From a bacterium (GTDB taxonomy: Bacteria; Dependentiae; Babeliae; Babeliales; RVW-14): a DNA stretch of 5,101 nucleotides. The first letter of the stretch is position 1; each line of letters opens with the position of its first letter. Location: positions 1 to 5,101 of the forward strand of contig RGUK01000130.1 of assembly GCA_010027825.1 (NCBI GenBank), read 5' to 3'. Positions 1-4,047 of this stretch are shown piece by piece. A program made the translations under genes and the position numbers. Below the pieces are notes generated by a model. It was given only the letters and a program-made list of their open reading frames with translations, made no database searches and had not been told where the DNA came from.

Positions 1-788
1 GCTGAAGCTTCTTCTTGTGCAGGAGCCGCTGCTTCAACTGCAGGGGCAGGTGCTGCTTCAACAGTAATCACTTTAGGCTCAGCTTTAGGTGCTTTTACCT
101 TGGTAGTTTCAAATGTTTTGACGCCTTCTGCAAGTGCCTCTTCCAAGTAACGCATGATGAATGCGATTGACTTTGGAGAGTCGTCATTTGCAGGAATGAT
201 ATGCGTTACGCCAATTGGATCGGTGTTGGTGTCAACCAAAGCAACTACCGGAATGTTCATGCGGATAGCTTCTTTAATAGCAGAAACTTCCTTTTTAGCA
301 TCAATAACAACCAATGCGGCTGGTGGGTAGTCGAAATTGATAATACCGCCAACGTTCTTCTCAAGACGAGCAATTTCCTTCTGGATCATGCTCAGTTCTT
401 TTTTCTTGTAGTGAGAGGTGCTCTTTTGCACAACGTCGCGCATGTGGAGCAGGCGGGTAATAGCTTTTTTAACTTGATCGTAGTTGCTCAGCGTACCACC
501 AACCCAGCGGTTGATGACGAAAGGCATACCAGTCTTGGTTGCAACGCTTTGAACGATGTCTTGAGCAGCTTTTTTTGTGCCCACGATCAATACCTTGCCA
601 CCGGTGCTGGTTGCTTCTTTCAAGAACTTACCGGCACGCTCAAGGAGCAGCGCAGTTTTGGAAACATCGATCAGGTGAATTTTATTTTTGGCACCCCAAA
701 TGAATGGCTTCATGCGTGGGGACCAACGGGAGGTACGGTGTCCGAAATGAACGCCCGCTTCAAGCATTTGCTTAAGATCAAGTGACAT
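1..788 (-). CDS. rpsB: 30S ribosomal protein S2 (3' end beyond window)
   Basis: Ribosomal protein S2 binds the small subunit late in assembly, near the head-body junction, and is needed for S1 attachment. Reading leftward from the ATG at 788, 262 codons are open with no stop before base 1, so the gene is partial at its C-terminus. Family hallmarks are visible: AGVHFGHRTSRW at residues 11-22, MKPFIWGAKNKIHLID at 26-41, the VINRWVGGTLSN block at 91-102, and PPAALVVIDAKKE at 155-167 leading into AIRMNIP and VDTNTDP (185-191), which fits the second S2 signature. The start is supported by AAGGA five bases upstream. The S2 core ends near residue 223 (EALAEGVKTFE); the remainder is a Lys/Pro then Ala/Pro/Glu-rich tail, so the protein exceeds the ~241 residues of E. 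coli S2. In most bacteria tsf follows rpsB, and it would lie left of this window. Identification is very secure. Confidence 0.98.
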   Translation of the reverse strand, partial: MSLDLKQMLEAGVHFGHRTSRWSPRMKPFIWGAKNKIHLIDVSKTALLLERAGKFLKEATSTGGKVLIVGTKKAAQDIVQSVATKTGMPFVINRWVGGTLSNYDQVKKAITRLLHMRDVVQKSTSHYKKKELSMIQKEIARLEKNVGGIINFDYPPAALVVIDAKKEVSAIKEAIRMNIPVVALVDTNTDPIGVTHIIPANDDSPKSIAFIMRYLEEALAEGVKTFETTKVKAPKAEPKVITVEAAPAPAVEAAAPAQEEAS

Positions 789-793
789 AAAAA

Positions 794-798
794 TCCTT
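794..798 (-). promoter_or_regulatory. rpsB ribosome binding site
   Basis: AAGGA on the minus strand lies five bases (TTTTT) before the rpsB ATG at 788 and fixes that start. It lies three bases after ACCCGA (807 to 802), a stretch that can pair with the loop of the upstream hairpin, so access to this site may be controlled by leader structure. Confidence 0.85.
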
Positions 799-801
799 CG
801 T

Positions 802-857
802 TCGGGTTTTACCTATTGCTTCTTGGGTCAAAACGACCACCCGAGTCAAAGAAGCAA
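802..857 (-). promoter_or_regulatory. structured rpsB 5' leader, candidate S2 autoregulatory element
   Basis: On the minus strand TTGCTTCTT (857 to 849) is perfectly complementary to AAGAAGCAA (824 to 816), giving a 9-bp stem around a 24-base loop. Inside the loop, GGGT can pair with ACCC (828-825), or GGTC with GACC around GTTTT. The loop also contains TCGGGT (844 to 839), which is complementary to ACCCGA (807 to 802) just upstream of the Shine-Dalgarno site, so a hairpin and a pseudoknot may alternate. E. coli rpsB is known to be autoregulated by S2 through its leader; this element is not recognised as the same RNA, and the regulatory role is inferred from position and pairing only. Confidence 0.5.
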
Positions 858-879
858 GCTTCCTTAAAACAGTGCAAAT

Positions 880-907
880 AGTGTATCAAATACGCCACAT
901 TACGCAA
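880..907 (-). promoter_or_regulatory. candidate rpsB promoter (extended -10)
   Basis: Minus-strand TTGCGT (907-902) and TACACT (885-880) are separated by 16 bases, and TG stands one base before the -10 hexamer, as in extended -10 promoters. The hexamers match the sigma-70 consensus at 3/6 and 4/6. Transcription would begin near 873 and give a leader of about 85 bases. This is the best promoter-like element between the transporter stop codon and rpsB, but it is only moderately convincing and its -35 lies within an inverted repeat. Confidence 0.45.
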
Positions 908-921
908 CATGCGCCAAGTGG
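895..921 (-). repeat. imperfect inverted repeat after the transporter operon
   Basis: Two 12-base arms, CCACTTGGCGCA (921-910) and TGCGTAATGTGG (906-895) on the minus strand, fold around the loop TGT with nine Watson-Crick pairs, one G-U pair and two mismatches. It begins 11 bases after the stop codon of the second transporter. It could act as a weak or factor-assisted terminator or mRNA-end stabiliser, but the following bases (CGTATTTG) are not a U-run, so it is not a standard intrinsic terminator. It overlaps the -35 of the candidate rpsB promoter, so an operator role is also possible. Confidence 0.4.
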
Positions 922-931
922 AAAATAATCC

Positions 932-2308
932 TTAGCTCTCGTTTTCTCCAATAACCGCGTTGCTGTTGAGGGTTTTCAGATATTTGCGGCCTACCAGAAG
1001 GGCAATAAAACACCACAAAAGAGCGAGGGCGATGGAAAAAATTGACTGTAAGACAATTACGAAGTAGGGTGCCTGTACGGCGAAAATATTCAAAGTTGAA
1101 CCAGCTGTTTTGGAGGCGGTGCGGCCAAAGGAGTCGATCCATGCCTTTGACTTGAATTGGATATCCTTAGTCGTTGGGATGAACAAGATTTCGCGCACAG
1201 GATAATTGAAGCCGTAGTGCAGCCCGCGCAAGCCTACCATTACAATAAAGACCGTTACTAGTTTTGGATACAGGATGGGAAGCACTGCCATAAAAATAGT
1301 CATTAGAGGCATAACCAGCAGACAGGTTTGTACGCCAAAGCGTTTGATCATTTGCGATGTGCCGAATGCTGCAAAAAGCAGGCTGAGCAATTGAAAGCTG
1401 CCTGTGTACATCAGCATGAATTTGCTCATTTCGTGCACCTGATTTTGGTTCTCAATGGACATAAGAATATGCATCTGGTAGTCGAAGATGATATTGATGA
1501 CCTCAAAGGAGAAGACAAGGCCGAAAATACCGAGCACATACGGTTCAGTGAGCACGAGACGCAAGCCCTCAAAGATGCCAGATTGCTTGTGTTGGCGCTC
1601 ATTACGTCTATCCAACTGATAGGCGGCTTCATAGCCGTGCAGGTGTGCTAGTGGAATCACACGTTTGAGGGTATAGATGCAATAACAAGCCGCCATGAAA
1701 AAAATCGCAGCAATGACCATAGGCACAGAGATGCTTAGCGAAGGTCCAAGGTCGGCTTTTTCTAAAATGACCCAGCTGATAACAGTGGTGAGAATCCCCC
1801 CAAGTCGGGAGCAGGCAACGATTACGCCGTAGCTTTTGTTTGCAAAATCAGGCGTGCTGATCGAGTTTACAAAGCTCCAGAAAGTACCAACCACTAATGC
1901 CTGGGTCAAATCCATAAAGAACTCGAAAATCCAGCCTAGGAAGCGATAGGGGCTTGTTTGGGTGTTGGCTACGCCGTAAACGGGATGAGCGAATAGGTAG
2001 GCAAAGAGCAGGGTTAAGACAACATAGATGCCCAAGAAAAAATACACGACACGGTGCTTTTTCAGCTTATCGATGATCTTGGCATAAAACAGCATAACGG
2101 GGATGGTCACAAGGATGCTGAGCACCTTCGCGTAGGGCTCGTATTCAGGCCCAACAAACGCCAGGAAAATTGACGTTTTAAAGGACCGCAGGATTGAATA
2201 GGCGCCTATGACGCAGAAGAAGGTGCCGCTGCAAAAGAGCAGTTTGAGAATGTCATAACGGTCAAGGTGGAGGTTCTTTTGAAGATAAGTAAGCATTCTC
2301 TCAAGCAT
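932..2308 (-). CDS. TLC/NTT-family nucleotide transporter (ATP/ADP translocase-like), second gene of the tandem pair
   Basis: This 458-residue polytopic inner-membrane protein belongs to the TLC (Tlc/Npt, NTT) family, whose members exchange host ATP for ADP or import other nucleotides. Roughly 11-12 hydrophobic segments span residues 21-440. Family-like blocks are YSILRSFK (37-44, K44 matching the lysine after the first helix of Rickettsia Tlc), LGWIFEFFMDL (124-134, D133) and FWSF (143-146), EPYVLGIFGL (255-264), FDYQMH (275-280, D276) and IPTTKDIQFKSK (377-388), corresponding to the IPLDKDLRVKG region of Tlc1. It is about 40 residues shorter than Rickettsia Tlc1. The start at 2308 lies 14 bases after the stop of the upstream paralogue, with GGAG nine bases before it; a second Met at residue 5 (2296) is an alternative. 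The substrate cannot be told from sequence: ATP/ADP exchange, another nucleotide, or a different solute are all possible. Family assignment is secure, function less so. Confidence 0.9.
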   Translation of the reverse strand: MLERMLTYLQKNLHLDRYDILKLLFCSGTFFCVIGAYSILRSFKTSIFLAFVGPEYEPYAKVLSILVTIPVMLFYAKIIDKLKKHRVVYFFLGIYVVLTLLFAYLFAHPVYGVANTQTSPYRFLGWIFEFFMDLTQALVVGTFWSFVNSISTPDFANKSYGVIVACSRLGGILTTVISWVILEKADLGPSLSISVPMVIAAIFFMAACYCIYTLKRVIPLAHLHGYEAAYQLDRRNERQHKQSGIFEGLRLVLTEPYVLGIFGLVFSFEVINIIFDYQMHILMSIENQNQVHEMSKFMLMYTGSFQLLSLLFAAFGTSQMIKRFGVQTCLLVMPLMTIFMAVLPILYPKLVTVFIVMVGLRGLHYGFNYPVREILFIPTTKDIQFKSKAWIDSFGRTASKTAGSTLNIFAVQAPYFVIVLQSIFSIALALLWCFIALLVGRKYLKTLNSNAVIGENES

Positions 2309-2325
2309 TGCTGGCTACTCCGCTA
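2309..2325 (-). promoter_or_regulatory. transporter gene junction with ribosome binding site
   Basis: The stop TAG of the first transporter (2325-2323) is followed by 14 bases and then the ATG of the second. GGAG at 2321-2318 is the only Shine-Dalgarno-like match for the start at 2308, with a nine-base spacer. There is no room for a promoter or terminator, so the two carriers must be cotranscribed and may be translationally coupled. Confidence 0.7.
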
Positions 2326-3729
2326 CGGTTGTGTTACTTCATCACTTTGGCCGATCACCTGCTTATGGTCGATAGCATCTTGGAGGGTTTTGCCCAGAAA
2401 ATATACCAACACGAGCCAGAAGAAAGTGAGGCTGAAGCTGAGGGATAAACTTGATAGAAGGGCAAAGGCGGGAGAGGCCCCTTTTAAGGATACGTTGAAT
2501 ACAGAACCAAAGCTCTTTGCGATGCGAGATCCAAAGGCGTCTGTCCACGTCTTTGCTTTGAATTTTATGTCTTTAGTTGTTGGAATGTAGAGCACTTCAC
2601 GCGTTGGATGGTTGAGGGAATAATTGAGGGCGCGTAGGGCTACCAGGACCGCGAAGAAAACCTCCGGTGTTGGGAACAGGTAAGTCATCACGAGCATGCC
2701 CAGGCACATGGTTGGGAAAATAAACAGGGAAAGGCGTATACCGATCAGACGCAGGAGGGGGGTTGTGCCAAAGAAGGAAATACCCAAGCCAATCACGTTG
2801 AGTAAGAAATAGTAGAAGGCGTAATAGCCAGTCATTTCTCCAACGGTCGGGTTGCTGGCATCTGCATGCAGCGCCACCCACCAGTCGAAAATAACGGCCA
2901 TAATCTCGTAGAAGGCAACCAGCGAGAAAATCCCCAATACATACGGCTTTTTGATCATGATAATTAAGCCGTCTACCGAGCTGCGCAAAGAGGCGAGTAT
3001 GCCAGTTTCTTCGCGTGACTTGTGTTTTTCTAGTTGATAAGCAGCTTCGTACCCATGCATGTAATCATCAGGCACGCGCTTCATAAGCGAATAAATGGCA
3101 AGCGATGCTGCAACCAGCATAATGCTGCCCAGAAAAAGAGCATTCGGTAGCAAGACGAATTGGTCTGCAAGCTGGCAGTTGCGCAGCGCAAGGAACAGGA
3201 GTGCGGATGCTAGAATGCCGCCAATCTTGGAACCTGAAACGAAGAACCCGTAATAATTTTTTGCGTCTTTCGGGTTGTTGACAGAGTCAGCAAATGACCA
3301 GAACGTAGTTGAGTAGAAAGCATCAAACCCCTCCATGAAGAAGTAGAAAATCCAACCGAGGGTGCGGCTTGGGCAGACAACCGTGTTCGCCAGACCCAAG
3401 ACGGGGTGGGCAAGAAGGTAGGAGAAAATGACGCCCCCCACAGCGTGAAAAAGCATGAAGCAGTACAGAAGGTGATGGCGACGAAGCCAGTCGACGAGCT
3501 TGGAATAGACGAGCACGAGGGGAATGACGTACAGCAAGGAATAAAGCTTGGCATCAGGAACCAAGGAAGCCCCGACCATCTTAGAGAAAATAGCCATTTT
3601 TAGTGGGCGCCAGACCACTTGGCAGCAAGACATCAAAAGAAAGGTCAGCGAGAGGTAAAAAACCTTCTCTTTAAATTCAGGTTTAATGCTCCACAGCTTT
3701 CTAATAGAAAACGCCGACTGTTCCTGCAT
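2323..3729 (-). CDS. TLC/NTT-family nucleotide transporter (ATP/ADP translocase-like), first gene of the tandem pair
   Basis: A 468-residue integral membrane protein, paralogous to the gene just downstream. Between residues 101 and 180 the two align without gaps, with 38 of 80 identical by hand count. It carries the same landmarks: WRPLK (40-44), LAHPV (106-110), LGWIFYFFMEG (124-134, E133), FWSF (143-146), HGYEAAYQLE (225-234), KPYVLGIFSL (261-270), FDWW (281-284, D282) and YIPTTKDIKFKAK (381-393). About 11-12 hydrophobic segments fit the 12-helix NTT fold. The N-terminal cytosolic stretch has basic and aromatic residues before the first helix, and no cleavable signal peptide is evident. AAGGA four bases upstream fixes the start at 3729. 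As first gene after a strong promoter and a structured leader, it probably sets expression of the pair. In characterised NTTs two lysines and two acidic residues in comparable helices are essential; similar residues are present, though the acidic ones seem shifted by one position relative to Rickettsia Tlc1. Substrate unknown. Confidence 0.9.
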   Translation of the reverse strand: MQEQSAFSIRKLWSIKPEFKEKVFYLSLTFLLMSCCQVVWRPLKMAIFSKMVGASLVPDAKLYSLLYVIPLVLVYSKLVDWLRRHHLLYCFMLFHAVGGVIFSYLLAHPVLGLANTVVCPSRTLGWIFYFFMEGFDAFYSTTFWSFADSVNNPKDAKNYYGFFVSGSKIGGILASALLFLALRNCQLADQFVLLPNALFLGSIMLVAASLAIYSLMKRVPDDYMHGYEAAYQLEKHKSREETGILASLRSSVDGLIIMIKKPYVLGIFSLVAFYEIMAVIFDWWVALHADASNPTVGEMTGYYAFYYFLLNVIGLGISFFGTTPLLRLIGIRLSLFIFPTMCLGMLVMTYLFPTPEVFFAVLVALRALNYSLNHPTREVLYIPTTKDIKFKAKTWTDAFGSRIAKSFGSVFNVSLKGASPAFALLSSLSLSFSLTFFWLVLVYFLGKTLQDAIDHKQVIGQSDEVTQP

Positions 3730-3733
3730 ACGT

Positions 3734-3738
3734 TCCTT
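3734..3738 (-). promoter_or_regulatory. ribosome binding site of the first transporter
   Basis: Minus-strand AAGGA, four bases (ACGT) before the ATG at 3729. It directly adjoins the 3' arm of a perfect 7-bp hairpin (3755-3739), so stacking or protein binding there could affect initiation. Confidence 0.85.
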
Positions 3739-3755
3739 AGTTTAAGTGTTAAACT
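3739..3755 (-). repeat. perfect hairpin or operator abutting the transporter RBS
   Basis: AGTTTAA-CAC-TTAAACT on the minus strand is a perfect 7+3+7 inverted repeat ending exactly one base before AAGGA. In RNA it would be an A-U-rich hairpin next to the ribosome binding site, which might be temperature- or ligand-sensitive. As DNA it is equally a plausible dimeric repressor site. The symmetry is seen directly; the role is inferred. Confidence 0.5.
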
Positions 3756-3770
3756 ATTGTGCTTTCAGGC

Positions 3771-3784
3771 TCAGCCCGAGCTGA
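3771..3784 (-). repeat. small hairpin in the transporter leader
   Basis: TCAGC-TCGG-GCTGA on the minus strand forms a perfect 5-bp stem with a four-base loop. It lies between the terminator-like hairpin (3810-3795) and the RBS-adjacent hairpin (3755-3739), making the middle of three small stem-loops in the putative leader. It is short, so its significance alone is low. Confidence 0.35.
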
Positions 3785-3790
3785 CTGGCA

Positions 3791-3810
3791 TAAAACGGCT
3801 TTTTTGCCGT
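3791..3810 (-). terminator. terminator-like hairpin within the transporter leader (possible attenuator)
   Basis: On the minus strand ACGGC and GCCGT (3810-3806 and 3799-3795) pair around AAAAAA and are followed by TTTA, resembling a short intrinsic terminator. It lies downstream of the best promoter for the transporter genes and upstream of their first start codon, so if real it would act as a conditional terminator in the leader. Because the loop is A6/T6, the plus strand shows a similar hairpin followed by GTTTAATT, but no plus-strand gene ends here. The stem and U-run are short, so termination may be inefficient. Confidence 0.35.
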
Positions 3811-3825
3811 GTTTAATTGCATTTT

Positions 3826-3831
3826 ATCATA
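3826..3831 (-). promoter_or_regulatory. secondary -10 candidate for the transporter operon
   Basis: TGTTATGAT on the minus strand gives an extended -10 with hexamer TATGAT (5/6 to consensus). The -35 position 17 bases upstream, TTCGTA (3854-3849), is a poor match. It would start transcription near 3819, still upstream of the terminator-like hairpin. It is weaker overall than the promoter at 3889-3916. Confidence 0.3.
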
Positions 3832-3840
3832 ACAGAAGCA

Positions 3841-3873
3841 GGAAAATTTACGAAGAAAATTTGTCCATTTTCC
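3841..3873 (-). repeat. alternative-pairing segment in the transporter leader
   Basis: Minus-strand GGAAAAT (3873-3867) can pair with ATTTTCC (3847-3841) as a 7-bp stem, or its GAAAAT part with the nearer ATTTTC (3860-3855). The two foldings are mutually exclusive. The segment is A/T-rich, so such matches can arise by chance; it is listed because it lies in the same leader as the other hairpins. Confidence 0.25.
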
Positions 3874-3888
3874 TATAGCCAGAACGGA

Positions 3889-3916
3889 AGTATAGGCTGA
3901 TATGACTAAAAGTCAA
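3889..3916 (-). promoter_or_regulatory. main promoter of the transporter operon
   Basis: TTGACT (3916-3911) and TATACT (3894-3889) on the minus strand are 16 bases apart, each matching the sigma-70 consensus at 5 of 6 positions. This is the best promoter in the window. Transcription would start near 3882, giving a leader of about 150 bases before the ATG at 3729. An inverted repeat (3903-3915) overlaps the -35 box, and arms CCTATA and TATAGG (3872-3877, 3891-3896) bracket the start region. Confidence 0.65.
3903..3915. promoter_or_regulatory. palindrome over the transporter promoter -35 box
   Basis: TGACT-AAA-AGTCA is a perfect 5+3+5 inverted repeat, and its right arm shares five bases with the TTGACT -35 hexamer on the minus strand. 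A regulator bound here would block sigma access. No regulator gene is visible nearby and the site is short, so the operator role is inferred. Confidence 0.35.
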
Positions 3917-3950
3917 TTCAGGGGCGAAAGCTGGTGAGAAAACTTTCTTC

Positions 3951-4006
3951 CTGCAAGCTTCCGCATGCTATACTTTTTGGTCTGCCGCTGGTACCCTAGC
4001 TTGCAG
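3951..4006. repeat. 9-bp inverted repeat flanking the lon -10 region
   Basis: CTGCAAGCT (3951-3959) and AGCTTGCAG (3998-4006) are exact reverse complements separated by 38 bases that include the lon -10 hexamer and predicted start site. The arms could be paired operators, or simply a chance match. No known heat-shock operator (the CIRCE sequence TTAGCACTC-N9-GAGTGCTAA) is present here. Confidence 0.35.
3966..3974 (+). promoter_or_regulatory. lon promoter, extended -10
   Basis: TGCTATACT is an extended -10 element with hexamer TATACT (5/6 to consensus). The -35 position is weak (TTTCTT or TTCTTC near 3944-3950, spacer 18-19), as is common for extended -10 promoters. Transcription would begin near 3981 and leave a leader of about 67 bases. 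No sigma-32-like heat-shock promoter was seen. Together with the leftward promoter at 3889-3916 it makes a divergent pair about 50 bases apart. Confidence 0.5.
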
Positions 4007-4014
4007 TATATCAT

Positions 4015-4036
4015 CTAGATTGTCGTAACAATCGAG
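4015..4036 (+). promoter_or_regulatory. hairpin just upstream of the lon start
   Basis: GATTGT (4018-4023) and ACAATC (4028-4033) pair around CGTA; two more pairs (CT with AG) follow beyond one A-G mismatch. The structure ends 11 bases before the ATG at 4048 and its left side includes the 8-base palindrome ATCTAGAT (4013-4020). It covers the usual ribosome-binding zone of a gene without an obvious Shine-Dalgarno site, so it may influence translation, or be a DNA operator downstream of the transcription start. Confidence 0.4.
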
Positions 4037-4047
4037 TGTCCAAGCCT

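Noticed and set aside
201..785. 194-codon open frame on the plus strand
   Set aside because: It lies wholly antisense to rpsB, which is certain from its motifs; the translation resembles no known family and the frame is a by-product of rpsB codon usage.
1328..1651. 107-codon plus-strand frame and a 68-codon minus-strand frame (1426-1632) inside the second transporter
   Set aside because: Both overlap a conserved transporter reading frame, with no ribosome binding site or recognisable motif.
2267..2590. 107-codon plus-strand frame across the transporter junction
   Set aside because: Antisense to two conserved genes and their ribosome binding site; no family features.
3210..3554. 114-codon minus-strand frame within the first transporter
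   Set aside because: Out-of-frame, Ser/Phe-rich low-complexity shadow of the transporter coding sequence.
854..3962. Decamer GCAAGCTTCC present both at 854-863 (rpsB leader) and 3953-3962 (lon upstream region)
   Set aside because: In a 5-kb window about a dozen repeated 10-mers are expected by chance, so a shared regulon site is not supported.
4013..4040. GAGTG before lon considered as half of a CIRCE (HrcA) heat-shock operator
   Set aside because: The matching inverted half TTAGCACTC with nine-base spacing is absent.
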